A stretch of DNA of 64,000 nt from Ignavibacteriaceae bacterium (GCA_013360295.1 JABWCL010000021.1:1-64000), one strand, 5' to 3'. Shown: positions 53,943 to 63,337, counted from the stretch's first letter. Notes: generated by a model not told the origin, from the sequence alone. Numbers and translations: made by a program.

Positions 53943-54557
53943 TCATATTTCAGGTTTAGCGTAAGGAAGTCTTTCAATCAGTTCAGTCTTGTGATATGAG
54001 TTGAGGCTGCTGATGGTAATAGTTCTGACTTTTTGCAGGTCAATCACTCCGTCTTCCAGAATTATATTATCAGGAAGAATAACCTCTTCAATCTGTCCGA
54101 TCGCAAAGATTGTCTTGTTAGAATGTATTTCCTGTTCTTCCACAAGCTTAAGACCTATCTTCACTGAAGCCTCTCTGACGTAGGGGGCATCAAATGAATC
54201 GGAATATTCCGGAGTTAAACCTACAGCTTCAAATTCAGATATATCATCGGGGTAACGGGCGGCAGTCAGGTGTGCCCTTTTATACATATAGTCACTTATG
54301 TGGTTTATGGTGAACAATCCGTTATGTTTTATGTTCTGATAAGTGTGGCGTGGTACCGAAACCGGGCGGAACAGCATACCCATTAATGCCGGACTCGCAC
54401 CGACGTGGATAACAGAACTGAAAATCGCAAGATTTGGAATTCCGGAATGCGAAATTGTCCCTATAAGATTAGCGCTTTTGAATCCCGGGAGGGAATTCAC
54501 GAAGTTAGTCCGGTAACGCTTATCCATTGATTCAATATCCTGGACATAAAGTTTCAT
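53943..54557 (-). CDS. Flavin reductase-like (FMN-binding split barrel) protein
   Basis: A 204-residue protein of the flavin reductase-like domain family. It reads VNSLPGFKSANLIGTISHSGIPNLAIFSSVIHVGASPALMGMLF, NGLFTINHIS and EEQEIHSNKTIFAIGQIEEVILPD, typical of the FMN-binding split barrel. It starts nine bases after the short-chain dehydrogenase gene. It may reduce FMN with NAD(P)H for an unknown partner oxygenase. Confidence 0.85.
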   Translation of the reverse strand: MKLYVQDIESMDKRYRTNFVNSLPGFKSANLIGTISHSGIPNLAIFSSVIHVGASPALMGMLFRPVSVPRHTYQNIKHNGLFTINHISDYMYKRAHLTAARYPDDISEFEAVGLTPEYSDSFDAPYVREASVKIGLKLVEEQEIHSNKTIFAIGQIEEVILPDNIILEDGVIDLQKVRTITISSLNSYHKTELIERLPYAKPEI

Positions 54558-54566
54558 TGTTCACTC

Positions 54567-55268
54567 TTATATTATTTTAACAGATGACATACCGCCGTCG
54601 TATTTTATTACCTGTCCGGTAATAAATGCGGAACTTTGCGTTAACAAAAATAGTGAAAGACGGGCAATTTCCGCAGCATTTCCAATTCTTTTCAGTGGGT
54701 GCCTTTCTTCCGAGGCTTTCATTTTTGCTTCTGAATTCAGTAGTTTCTCGGCAAGCGGAGTAGAAGTAATTGATGGGGCTATACAATTGACCCGGACAGC
54801 GGGCGCGAATTCAGCAGCCAGAGAGCGGGTCAGCCCCTCAACAGCACCCTTAGCAGAGGCTACAGAAGCGTGATAGGGCATACCAGTCTGGACTGCCACT
54901 GTGCTGAACAGAAGAAGAGACGAATTACCTGCCTGCTTCAGGTTAGCGTGATACTTGTTGATCATATTAACCGCGCCGAGAAGATTAATCCTGAAGTCGT
55001 TTATAAAATCGTCAGGCTTCAGCATTTTGAGCGGTTTAAGATTTATTGTTCCGGGGCAATAGGCTATTCCGTCTATCGGTCCGGTTATATCAGGAAGGAC
55101 CGGCGCGTCAGCGGCAAAGTCAATCGGGAAATGCCGTACCCCTCCGAGTTTAGAGGTACCTCCGGGATTGCGGCTGAGAACAATAACATTATTTCCTTCT
55201 GCTGAAAGAAGTTTAACAATTTCTAAACCAATGCCGGAACTGCCGCCGGCAATAATGTAAGTTTTCAT
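54567..55268 (-). CDS. Short-chain dehydrogenase/reductase lacking the usual catalytic Tyr
   Basis: A 233-residue SDR. The NAD(P) motif is GGSSGIG (8-14), and PGTINL stands for the family NNAG. Ser lies in LLFSTVAVQ. The expected Tyr-x-x-x-Lys is not present: the lysine of MPYHASVASAKGAVEGL has Val at the Tyr position, and a Tyr sits four residues further up. The C-terminal end (FITGQVIKYDGGMSSV) is normal. The enzyme may use another residue, or may be a binding protein. It heads the small redox operon. Confidence 0.87.
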   Translation of the reverse strand: MKTYIIAGGSSGIGLEIVKLLSAEGNNVIVLSRNPGGTSKLGGVRHFPIDFAADAPVLPDITGPIDGIAYCPGTINLKPLKMLKPDDFINDFRINLLGAVNMINKYHANLKQAGNSSLLLFSTVAVQTGMPYHASVASAKGAVEGLTRSLAAEFAPAVRVNCIAPSITSTPLAEKLLNSEAKMKASEERHPLKRIGNAAEIARLSLFLLTQSSAFITGQVIKYDGGMSSVKII

Positions 55269-55357
55269 AATAGCTCTCGTGTTTTACATTCTAAACAACT
55301 GAGAGCAAGAATTAGTTCGGAGTAGTAAAGGAGCCGGGAGGGGTATTGCAGATATGT

Positions 55358-56059
55358 CTATCGGTTATCTATAATGAATATGAACTCACCTTTAAGTTTC
55401 TGCCGGGATACTTCATTCAGCACCTGCTTTAGAGTACCCCTGAAGTAGTTTTCATCCGGATAAGTCAACTGGTAAGCAAGAACGACATCAGGATTCGTGT
55501 TAAAAACCGGCATCGCAGCTTCGAGCAGTTGAACCAGCCTGTAGGGAGTATCCATCAGGATGATTATTTCGCGGATCTTTCTCAGCCGCTCCAACTCTTT
55601 TCTCCTGATCTCTTTTTTTGGTGAGAGCCAACCGGCAAAGTAGAATGAATCAAGTTCCAGCCCGCAGCCGGAGAGAGCAGTGGTAAGCGAGTTCGCGCCG
55701 GGGAGGGTAACAATCTTTATTCCCAAATGGACACAAGAGCGGATTAGGAGGGTCCCGGGGTCAGAAAAAACAGGGGTACCGCAATCCGAAATGAGGGCGG
55801 CGCTCCCTTTCCCGCTGATCAAGTCAGCAAGAGCGGCAGCCTCCTCCGCCTCGTTGTGTTCGTTTAGGGAGGCGAGTTCGGCGTTGATGCCGAAATGGGA
55901 AAGCAGCCTTCGGGCTTCCCGGTATTCTTCACAAATTATTATTGGTGCCTGTTTTAAAACTTCTATTGCCCTCAATGTCATATCGCCATAATTACCAATT
56001 GGTACGGGAACGATGTAAAGGCAGACCTCGTTATTGTTGATATCTTCGTTTGAACTCAT
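55358..56059 (-). CDS. RsmI-like tetrapyrrole-methylase-fold methyltransferase
   Basis: A 234-residue SAM enzyme similar to RsmI, the 16S rRNA C1402 ribose methylase. It has LYIVPVPIGNYGDMTLRAIEVL, EEYREARRLLSHFGI, ISDCGTPVFSDPG, LPGANSLTTALSGCGL and ILMDTPYRLVQLLE. It is shorter than the usual 270-280 residues and lacks the C-terminal part, as in a second RsmI-type paralogue of Bacteroidota. I chose the ATG at 56059: the open frame extends 47 residues further into the SulP gene, but 56059 begins one base after that gene's stop and the family start is LYIVPVP. Confidence 0.82.
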   Translation of the reverse strand: MSSNEDINNNEVCLYIVPVPIGNYGDMTLRAIEVLKQAPIIICEEYREARRLLSHFGINAELASLNEHNEAEEAAALADLISGKGSAALISDCGTPVFSDPGTLLIRSCVHLGIKIVTLPGANSLTTALSGCGLELDSFYFAGWLSPKKEIRRKELERLRKIREIIILMDTPYRLVQLLEAAMPVFNTNPDVVLAYQLTYPDENYFRGTLKQVLNEVSRQKLKGEFIFIIDNR

Positions 56060-56060
56060 C

Positions 56061-57773
56061 TCAGTTTTCACTCTTTTCTCTCTGGACTTCGGATTTAAAA
56101 TCGGCGGGCCTTCCAACTTTTGGCATACCGAGCAGCACTCTTGCGCGATCCAAAGAATCGTCAATGTTACCGAAAATATTTTCCTCGCCGATCTCGTCAA
56201 GCAGATTGTATTGGGTCAGAGCGAATAACGGTTGCGCGTGTACACCTGAAAGGAGGAGGTGGGTGCCGGTCTTTTTATTTTCTGCTATTATCTCACTAAG
56301 AAGATTCAAACCGGTGGCATCAATTGCCAGCACGTTGCGCATCCTCAGTATCATCACCTTCGGAGGAGTTTCCATTTCCATCATAAGTTCTTTGAATTTC
56401 GTAGCGGCGCCGAAGAACATCGGCCCGTTTATTTCATATACTTCAACCCCCGGCGGCACTGATTTTTTCGAAATGCTGTTGATATCCTCTTTCTCCTCCT
56501 CATCCTGCATCTCTCCCCTGATGATGTTGATGTTGGCCTCATTCGCCATCCTGCGCATAAATAATATCACCGCGAGTATCATCCCGACTTCAATCGCAAC
56601 AGTAAGATCAAAGATAACCGTCAGGCCAAAAGTAGTAAGAAGAACAATGACGTCACTTTTAGGGCTCTTAAGAATTCTTCGGAACACGTGGTATTCGCTC
56701 ATATTCACGGCAACCATCACAAGTATCGCGGCGAGGGTAGCCATTGGTATAAGTTTTGCCCACTCGCCAAAAAGAAGCATTATGAGTAGCAGCGTAACCG
56801 CGTGGGTAATTCCGGCTATCGGGGTTCTTCCCCCGTTCTTAATGTTAGCAGCAGTCCGGGCAATTGCTCCTGTAACAGGGATGCCGCCAAAGAGAGGAGA
56901 AGCCACATTCGCTACCCCCTGCGCGACGAGTTCAACATTCGATTTATGTTTACCTCCGATCATTCCGTCAGCTACAACCGCGGAAAGAAGCGCTTCAATG
57001 GCCGCGAGTATGGCAATCGTAGTTGCCGGCATTATCAATCCCTTCATTTCGTGATAATTAAGCGCCGGGAAACTAAGTGCGGGAATTGATGAAGGGATAC
57101 TGCCGAACCTGGATTCAATAGTCTCCACATTTAAGCCAAAGAATTGTGCTAAAAAAGTAGAAACGAATATGGCAATAATTGAACCCGGGATTTTCTTTGA
57201 GACTTTAGGCCAGAAAATAATGATCAGAAGGGAAAGCAGGGCGATTATCAATGCCTGAAGATTGTAGGAGGTGATATTTTGAAAATAATAGATCCATTTG
57301 TCAACAAAGTCAGCCGGAACATTTTGAAGTCCAAGCCCGAAAAAATCATTGATCTGGCTGGAGAAGATCACAACCGCGATACCGCTTGTGAATCCGACCA
57401 CAACAGGGTAGGGAATGAACTTAATAATTTGCCCGAACTGTGCCAGGCCCATTATAATGAGAATTACACCCGCCATCATCGTTGCCAACATTAGTCCGTT
57501 AATCCCGTACTGCTGAACGATACCGTAGACGATAATGATAAAGGCACCGGTCGGGCCGCCGATCTGCACGCGGCTTCCTCCTAAGAAAGAAACGATGAAT
57601 CCTCCAATGACGGCAGTGATCAGCCCCTTCTCGGGCGAAACGCCTGAGGCGATTCCGAATGCAATAGCCAGAGGCAGCGCTACAATACCGACTAGGATGC
57701 CGGCTGAAATATCTTTCATTATCGTCGCGCGGTCAAGCTTTGGCAGCAGGACGAAGAATTTTGGTTTGAACAT
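56061..57773 (-). CDS. SulP-family anion transporter with STAS domain
   Basis: A 570-residue membrane transporter for sulfate, bicarbonate or another anion. The family start is LTKEISAGI-like: [37 protein letters not shown]. The signature [17 protein letters not shown] and the late [33 protein letters not shown] are standard. About 12 hydrophobic segments precede a C-terminal STAS domain (about 435-560) with [20 protein letters not shown]. It is followed at once by the RsmI-like gene. A 334-codon open frame on the other strand is a shadow. Confidence 0.93.
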   Translation of the reverse strand: MFKPKFFVLLPKLDRATIMKDISAGILVGIVALPLAIAFGIASGVSPEKGLITAVIGGFIVSFLGGSRVQIGGPTGAFIIIVYGIVQQYGINGLMLATMMAGVILIIMGLAQFGQIIKFIPYPVVVGFTSGIAVVIFSSQINDFFGLGLQNVPADFVDKWIYYFQNITSYNLQALIIALLSLLIIIFWPKVSKKIPGSIIAIFVSTFLAQFFGLNVETIESRFGSIPSSIPALSFPALNYHEMKGLIMPATTIAILAAIEALLSAVVADGMIGGKHKSNVELVAQGVANVASPLFGGIPVTGAIARTAANIKNGGRTPIAGITHAVTLLLIMLLFGEWAKLIPMATLAAILVMVAVNMSEYHVFRRILKSPKSDVIVLLTTFGLTVIFDLTVAIEVGMILAVILFMRRMANEANINIIRGEMQDEEEKEDINSISKKSVPPGVEVYEINGPMFFGAATKFKELMMEMETPPKVMILRMRNVLAIDATGLNLLSEIIAENKKTGTHLLLSGVHAQPLFALTQYNLLDEIGEENIFGNIDDSLDRARVLLGMPKVGRPADFKSEVQREKSEN

Positions 57774-57912
57774 CGCTACATAATAAATTGAAATATTTGG
57801 TTAAATATAAGTATATAGACTAATATAGTGTTGAGATGGGAGCGCGGATGACGCAGATTATTTTTGGAGGACGGAGGAGTCCCTGATCATTGCTCATTTG
57901 AGCACTTTAACT

Positions 57913-58977
57913 TTATTTTTTTATAAATTCGATGAGCTTTATCAGTTCATCACCTCCCGGATTACTTTTATCTTGGAAAAGAGTATTTATGCGGTCAAGA
58001 TTTATGGAAGATTTTGCGGGTAAAATAAACAGAGCTAAAGTTAAATTTGAAAATATTGCATTTTCTATGCTAGTTGTCCACCCCTTATGAACAATACCAT
58101 TTCGGATTGAATTGAATTTAATTCCAAACGCTATCTTATCATCAGGCGGAAGAGCCACAACTCTTCTTAAAACCGTATCAATTTTCGGACCAAGTTTAAA
58201 ATCTGAATCGCTAACAGAGTGAAAATATCTCTTAAATAATTTGATAGCATCAGCAAAATTAATTTTAGAAATATCAATAATCTCTTGTTTCGTTTTATTA
58301 TGGCAGCAAAATGTCTCTATGCATTTATGGTAAAGTTCTACAACAATCCTCAAATCAGTTACTGATTTATTAATAAAATGCAGCTTTAACCGGGCAGAAA
58401 TATCCCGTAACTCAAAAATTAATCCCTGTTTCAGTTTCAAATCATCAAATGGTGTGTGCAGTAATTTGGTATTCTTTAGATAAAGTTCAATTGCGCGATG
58501 GTTGTACCAGATGTCCCAGAAGAAATCGGTTTCCTCTCTTTCCTTTAATAGTTCTGCAAACGACGCTTTAAACCAACTTTGAGGTAGATCCCGTCTGAAG
58601 GATTTATCAAATACCCTAACGATCCAGCCTCTTCTCAAATATTCATTATGTTCTGCAAGTAAATCGTATTTATTGTACTGGGCGGAATAAGTCGCAATCA
58701 GCGAAAAAGGGCATAAATTAAATGCGTGTTCAATGATCTTGAAGCCTGATTTGCGAGTACCACTGTTTTTACCTTCCGAAAAATCAATATCAACGAAAAG
58801 AAAATCAAAGTAAATACCTTTATCTGCATACTCAGTAAGAATCTGTAAAGCTTCAGACTCGCTTTGGCATTCAGTAATAGAATCTTCTGAAAAACCAAGT
58901 TCTATGATTTCATAAATGATAATGTTCCTGAATTCCGCGGAATCATCAGCAACGAAAAATTTATAATCTTTCCTCAT
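57913..58977 (-). CDS. Response regulator with C-terminal HEPN-like RX4H domain (cassette 1)
   Basis: A 354-residue cytoplasmic protein. The receiver (1-128) has the acidic pair Asp11-Asp12, the phospho-Asp in FLFVDIDF (Asp63), Thr96 in IATYSAQYN and Lys125 in VFDK. After the phospho-Asp it carries an insert (SEGKNSGTRKSGF). Residues about 150-350 are all-alpha with no HTH or GGDEF/EAL. They contain FNSIRNGIVHKG, in which Arg292-Asn293 and His297 fit the RX4H (RNxxxH) active-site motif of HEPN ribonucleases. The paralogue at 61414 keeps both this motif and the receiver residues at the same positions. The gene overlaps the kinase gene by 17 bases. RNase activity is inferred. Confidence 0.8.
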   Translation of the reverse strand: MRKDYKFFVADDSAEFRNIIIYEIIELGFSEDSITECQSESEALQILTEYADKGIYFDFLFVDIDFSEGKNSGTRKSGFKIIEHAFNLCPFSLIATYSAQYNKYDLLAEHNEYLRRGWIVRVFDKSFRRDLPQSWFKASFAELLKEREETDFFWDIWYNHRAIELYLKNTKLLHTPFDDLKLKQGLIFELRDISARLKLHFINKSVTDLRIVVELYHKCIETFCCHNKTKQEIIDISKINFADAIKLFKRYFHSVSDSDFKLGPKIDTVLRRVVALPPDDKIAFGIKFNSIRNGIVHKGWTTSIENAIFSNLTLALFILPAKSSINLDRINTLFQDKSNPGGDELIKLIEFIKK

Positions 58978-59920
58978 CTTTTATCTCCGTGATATATTTC
59001 GGGATTTTTATTAACACAGTTGTCCATTCGTTGATCTTGTCGACTTTTACGTCATAATCAATATTCAGCAATTTGAGCCACCCTTTAACGATTCTTAAAC
59101 CGACTTTTGAGGATGTAGAACCTTCAGGTTCCTGTTCTGATTTACCGAGGAGCCATTCTCTGAAATCATCACCCATTGCCAAATTATTTGAAAGCACGCA
59201 AAGTACAGATTCCTTGTCAGCTGATATGCGGATTTTAACAAGTGGGGCAGCTTCGTTTGTATTTTTAAAGGTATTCTTCAGAAGATCTTTGAGTACTGCA
59301 CCCAGGGCTATTTTAATTTGTTCAGTAGTACTGATCCCACAATCGCCTTCGATAATGATCTCTGGATTTGTTTCCGAAAGAAGTTTCTGGTGTTTTCTTG
59401 AGCTTAATCTAAGTATGGAGAGACTTTCAAAAATCATCGCTACCTGTTTATTGACAATTTCTGATATATCCGCCGGGATAACTCGATCGTTTTTATTGAA
59501 GTAATAAGCTCTTTTAAGCCTCCACATAATTAGGTCGGTCAGTTCTTTTACTTCCATTAGGTGGGCGAAGGCCTTTTTACGGTGAGGCGAGTCCTCCATT
59601 TTAAGTAATGCATGTTGAGCGATAAAAATGTCAGAATTGAAGGTATGAGCCATCTGATCGGCAATACTTTGCCATTCTTTAACTTTGGTTTCTAATTCAG
59701 TTTTTTCAGCTCGTTCTGCTAATAATGCATTTTGTTGAAATTCTTGTTCCCACTTAAGGTCTTCTTTTGAATCACGAAGCTCAATTTCTAAACTTTTTAT
59801 TTGAGCAATTAGTCCTTCGTTTTCAACTTTTAGCTCTGATAATTGTTTTTCAAGTTTTTCAATGATCAGTTTTTGCTCTTCAACTATCTTAGGATTTGAT
59901 CCCAGTTCATTATTTCCCAT
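58961..59920 (-). CDS. Soluble coiled-coil histidine kinase (cassette 1)
   Basis: A 319-residue kinase with no membrane segment. Residues about 10-80 are a coiled coil (KIVEEQKLIIEKLEKQLSEL, heptads rich in Leu, Glu and Lys). The phosphorylation helix is DQMAHTFNSDIFIAQHALL (His92). The ATPase domain has the N-box ILKDLLKNTFKNTNE-like sequence (Asn216), but the DxGxG motif is replaced by SNNLAMGDD, and KVGLRIVKGW takes the G2-box position. It overlaps protein A by 11 bases and the regulator by 17. The paralogue at 62456 shows the same H-box, N-box and missing DxGxG. Confidence 0.82.
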   Translation of the reverse strand: MGNNELGSNPKIVEEQKLIIEKLEKQLSELKVENEGLIAQIKSLEIELRDSKEDLKWEQEFQQNALLAERAEKTELETKVKEWQSIADQMAHTFNSDIFIAQHALLKMEDSPHRKKAFAHLMEVKELTDLIMWRLKRAYYFNKNDRVIPADISEIVNKQVAMIFESLSILRLSSRKHQKLLSETNPEIIIEGDCGISTTEQIKIALGAVLKDLLKNTFKNTNEAAPLVKIRISADKESVLCVLSNNLAMGDDFREWLLGKSEQEPEGSTSSKVGLRIVKGWLKLLNIDYDVKVDKINEWTTVLIKIPKYITEIKDEERL

Positions 59921-61187
59921 GGATCAACAACAATTGATTCTCAATACTGAATTTTGCGGGATTATCAGGATTATCCGTATAATTAAGCGGTGTGGGATAA
60001 GCCCAGAGCAATTCTTCTTTTAATTCAGAAGCTTCTTGTTTGTCGCAAAAATGAAGCCGTGGCACGGTATTTTTTTGGAGCCAGTCTTGGATTAGTTTGT
60101 ATTTATCTATTTGGGCTGTTTCGTCATTATAAAGAAAAGCGTATAATATATTATGAGCCTCTTTCCAAGATTCTGCAGTTGGATTGAAAAAGTTATTTGC
60201 ATAATTATCAAGATCTTCCGAAACATCATAATAAATTATAGGCCGCACATTAACATACTGCACTGCATTGGGGATGATAAATTTATCACCGGTAAAGTAT
60301 AAGGCAAATACGCCTGCATTTTTCTCACTTGAATATTGCGCGTGGAAATCAGAAACCGCGTCTTTTGGCACGTCGGTTAAGTTCTTGTAAATATCCTGAT
60401 ATTTATTATCCTGTAGAGCCAGCGTTCCCTCTTTCTGTGAGTAACTGAATGCCGGAAGAGCTTTTATAGTATCCAGAAGATTGCGATTGGTTTCTAAAAG
60501 CGGTTTGGGAAAGTTTTTTATTTCGACAGGCATCCTGTTTACTTCTCTGATTACTCTTTGAAGTGTCAGAGTTTTTATCTGAAGTCGCAAAAAAATTTTT
60601 TTGATTGCTCTGTCAATTGGAGTGAATACTTTTGATGTGCGGTATATCTTAATAGTTCTTAATTCCGCGGGGAAATAAAGGCTCTGTCGGGATTCTATTT
60701 GGCCATCTTTTTCGATTCTATATTCATAGGATTTGCTTTTGGGATTTAGCAACTTTTTAACAACCTCCGAGATATGTTCAACAAAATCGTCCGGCTCCAC
60801 ATACTCAAAAATATTGGTAATATGAGGATATGTATTGGCAAAGCTTGATTTACATATTTCCGAAAATGTATTAACATCCAAAATAGTAGTCGTGTTTTCA
60901 AATTTATCCCGCAATTCAGCAGCAATAAATTCATAAAAGCGCGCAGTTGAAATTATTACATCCTCAAAAACAAGGAGGGTCCCTTCGCTAGAATCTGCTA
61001 TGCGTTTAATACGGGCAGAGTCCTCAAATAGTTTATAAACGAATGGTTGGTTACCAACTCGTTTGTTGATTTCATCAATATAAATACCGAGGTGCTCTTC
61101 TTCGGCGCTAATTTCATTAAATTCCTCAGTATCGAAGTGATAAATTGCTTCCAGGATTAATAAATCTATTTTTTCTAATAATTTCAT
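59910..61187 (-). CDS. Unrecognised cassette protein A (cassette 1)
   Basis: A 425-residue soluble protein that heads the cassette. I recognise no family. It is helical and rich in Glu, Lys and aromatic residues, with no signal peptide or membrane segment. The C-terminal 160 residues (about 270-425) contain VFALYFTGDKFIIPN, RPIIYYDVS, KLIQDWLQKN and TPLNYTDNPDNPAKF. The partial protein at 63340 resembles this part: GIWLKDPVVF, VYIFSATD and LLNFSNNPAHPYF. The N-terminal part may sense a signal and pass it to the kinase it overlaps by 11 bases. The start is the ATG at 61187. Confidence 0.7.
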   Translation of the reverse strand: MKLLEKIDLLILEAIYHFDTEEFNEISAEEEHLGIYIDEINKRVGNQPFVYKLFEDSARIKRIADSSEGTLLVFEDVIISTARFYEFIAAELRDKFENTTTILDVNTFSEICKSSFANTYPHITNIFEYVEPDDFVEHISEVVKKLLNPKSKSYEYRIEKDGQIESRQSLYFPAELRTIKIYRTSKVFTPIDRAIKKIFLRLQIKTLTLQRVIREVNRMPVEIKNFPKPLLETNRNLLDTIKALPAFSYSQKEGTLALQDNKYQDIYKNLTDVPKDAVSDFHAQYSSEKNAGVFALYFTGDKFIIPNAVQYVNVRPIIYYDVSEDLDNYANNFFNPTAESWKEAHNILYAFLYNDETAQIDKYKLIQDWLQKNTVPRLHFCDKQEASELKEELLWAYPTPLNYTDNPDNPAKFSIENQLLLIHGK

Positions 61188-61413
61188 AGACGATTATCTA
61201 GTCTTTGGTATTGTTGGATAATATGGACATTTTTCAGTTCTTTCTAAAAGATTACAGATGTGATATATATTTCTATTGGGGAGAATACCAATTCGATATA
61301 ATACACCTTTTCGGATAGTCATATCTTAACAATCCTCGTTACAAATATATAAAATATAAGTTTTTAGGTTAATTCCGCAACTTTGCCGCAATTTATCCAT
61401 CTCTTATTCTAGA

Positions 61414-62463
61414 TTATTTCCTGACAAACCGAATTACATCGGTAAGATAATTCATTCCCAAATCCTTACTTCCGATTCCGAACTGTTCGATTTTATCAAT
61501 CTGAATGTCCTTCTTGAATGGCGAAGCATACAGCGTTAGAGTTAGATTCGCAAATAAGATATTTGCCATTGTCAGATTAAAATCGAGATTTGGATGCACT
61601 GAATTATTGCGGAGTGAATTAAGCCGGTAACCGTGACGGAGTTTCTCCTCTGAGTTGAAAGCTATCAGTTTTCTTAAGGCGGAATCGTCTGAACCGAGGC
61701 CGCGCTCAAAGTATCTGCCGAGCAATCTTTCGGCTGCTTCTTTGTTATCTTCGGATTGCTGTTTGATTGTTGCCGGGTCTTTATCCTCGGCGCAGTAAAC
61801 TTCGAGGCAGCGATGATATAACTGGATGATCAGTCGGAAAACGACCTCATCCGCGTTAAAAAGTTTTCTCTTTTTTAAAAGTACGATTATGGCTTCCAGA
61901 TTCTGTTTTATCTCGGCTTTTTTGATGCTGTCTTCTTCTTCGTCCGGGCTGAGCCGGGTTCTGTCAACAAAACTCTTTATGAGTTTGTGGTTATACCATA
62001 CATCCCACAGATAATCGTTAGCTCCAATTGATTCCAGATGTTTGATGAACCTGTTTCTGAACCACTCTTCAGGATTTGATTGCTGTCTCTTATCAAAAAC
62101 ATCTACTATCATCCCGCGGTTCTGCAGTTCAATGTGTCTTGGGCTCAGATCAGCTGTGTTGTATTGTGCGGAATAGGTGGCTATTGTTGAAATCGGGCAG
62201 TGCTCAAACGCTTTTTCAATAATTTCAAAGCCGGAATCTCTTTTCCCGCCTTTATTGTCTTCCTTAAAGTCAATATCCACAAACAGAAAATCAAGGTGCT
62301 GGCCTTTTGCGTGTAATTTATCAAGAGTCTGGAATGCCCCGATAGCGCTGTCGCACTCCGAGAAAACTATTTTGAAATCAGTGATTTTATTTAATTCATC
62401 AATAATTACATCCCTGGCTGCAATCGTATCTTCCGCTATAAGAATCCGGTATTCTCTACTCAA
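61414..62463 (-). CDS. Response regulator with C-terminal HEPN-like RX4H domain (cassette 2)
   Basis: A 349-residue paralogue of the protein at 57913. The receiver has Glu11-Asp12, Asp63 in FLFVDIDF, Thr96 in IATYSAQYN and Lys125 in VFDK, all at the same residue numbers as in cassette 1. The C-terminal all-alpha half has LNSLRNNSVHPN, where Arg285-Asn286 and His290 fit the HEPN RX4H motif. The start is TTG (MSREYRILIAED), overlapping the kinase gene by eight bases. Similarity to cassette 1 is clear over the full length, but the sequences are well diverged, so the duplication is old or the two came separately. Confidence 0.8.
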   Translation of the reverse strand: MSREYRILIAEDTIAARDVIIDELNKITDFKIVFSECDSAIGAFQTLDKLHAKGQHLDFLFVDIDFKEDNKGGKRDSGFEIIEKAFEHCPISTIATYSAQYNTADLSPRHIELQNRGMIVDVFDKRQQSNPEEWFRNRFIKHLESIGANDYLWDVWYNHKLIKSFVDRTRLSPDEEEDSIKKAEIKQNLEAIIVLLKKRKLFNADEVVFRLIIQLYHRCLEVYCAEDKDPATIKQQSEDNKEAAERLLGRYFERGLGSDDSALRKLIAFNSEEKLRHGYRLNSLRNNSVHPNLDFNLTMANILFANLTLTLYASPFKKDIQIDKIEQFGIGSKDLGMNYLTDVIRFVRK

Positions 62464-63337
62464 CTTTTATCTCCTTTGGTATGTATAAATAGACAGCAGT
62501 CTGGTTCTTTTCCGCGTCAAGTTCAACATTGTAATCTATTCTCAAGAGAGTCAGCCATTTTTTTAAAATCCGTAACCCGACTTTCGATGATTTTGATATT
62601 TCCGGCTCAATATTAGCGTCCCCAACAAACCACTGTTTAAATTCGACCGGCATCAGCCGGTTATTCGTAATGATCAATTCCACTTCCGTCGGCTCCTCTT
62701 TAAGAGATACAGTAACCATCGGATTTTCTTCATCAGTATTTTTAAAGGCGTTTCTGAGAAGGTCTTTTAATATCAGATCGAATACATCCTTAAGGTGTAC
62801 TGTGGCTCTAACCACGCAATTGCCCGATAAAGCAAATTCGGGGGTGAGTTCAGCCAGTTTTTGCTGGTGTTCCCGGACTGACAGCCGCAGAGTAGTAATG
62901 CCTTCTTTAACTGTATTGAGCTGTGTCTGGTAAGCCTCTGCGATATCAATTTTAACAATCTCCTCATCCTTGCGGATAAAATCTTTTCGTTTGAGGTACC
63001 ACATAATAAGATCATTCAGGTCACGGAGATGCTTTAAATGGTTAAATGCTTTAGTTCTGTTTGGGGAGGCTTCAAGTTTTAACAGGAAGGATTGTGCCAG
63101 AAATATATCTGTGTTAAAGGTATGCGCCATTTCGTCAACGATTAATTCCCATTCACGGGATTCAGTGTTCTTTCTCGTCTTTGAGAGCAACGACTGGAAA
63201 TTGGACTCTTTTTCCTGAAGTAAATCTTTATATTTTTTCTCTATAGAATCTAATTGTAATTTTAATATTTGATTTTGCGCACGAAGATTTGTGAGATTGT
63301 TTTTATGGTTTAATTCGTTCATATGATCGCTCTGCAT
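62456..63337 (-). CDS. Soluble coiled-coil histidine kinase (cassette 2)
   Basis: A 293-residue kinase without membrane segments, starting at the ATG at 63337 (a TTG two codons upstream is possible). A coiled coil lies at about 5-58, followed by the H-box DEMAHTFNTDIFLAQSFLL (His72), the N-box ILKDLLRNAFKNTDE (Asn196), and a G2-like KVGLRILKKWLTLL. The DxGxG motif is replaced by IITNNRLMP. The H-box MAHTFN-S/T-DIF is shared only with cassette 1 in this window. The gene begins two bases after the end of protein A and overlaps the regulator gene by eight. Confidence 0.82.
   Translation of the reverse strand: MQSDHMNELNHKNNLTNLRAQNQILKLQLDSIEKKYKDLLQEKESNFQSLLSKTRKNTESREWELIVDEMAHTFNTDIFLAQSFLLKLEASPNRTKAFNHLKHLRDLNDLIMWYLKRKDFIRKDEEIVKIDIAEAYQTQLNTVKEGITTLRLSVREHQQKLAELTPEFALSGNCVVRATVHLKDVFDLILKDLLRNAFKNTDEENPMVTVSLKEEPTEVELIITNNRLMPVEFKQWFVGDANIEPEISKSSKVGLRILKKWLTLLRIDYNVELDAEKNQTAVYLYIPKEIKVE

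Noticed and set aside
55358-56200. Longer form of the RsmI-like protein
   Set aside because: The extra 47 residues overlap the SulP 3' end in another frame and do not resemble the family.
56050-57054. 334-codon open frame on the + strand
   Set aside because: It is antisense to the SulP transporter gene, which has full family motifs; Ser-rich low-complexity composition marks a shadow frame.
57913-58977. Regulator as an ordinary transcription factor
   Set aside because: No helix-turn-helix or other known DNA-binding pattern is seen after the receiver.
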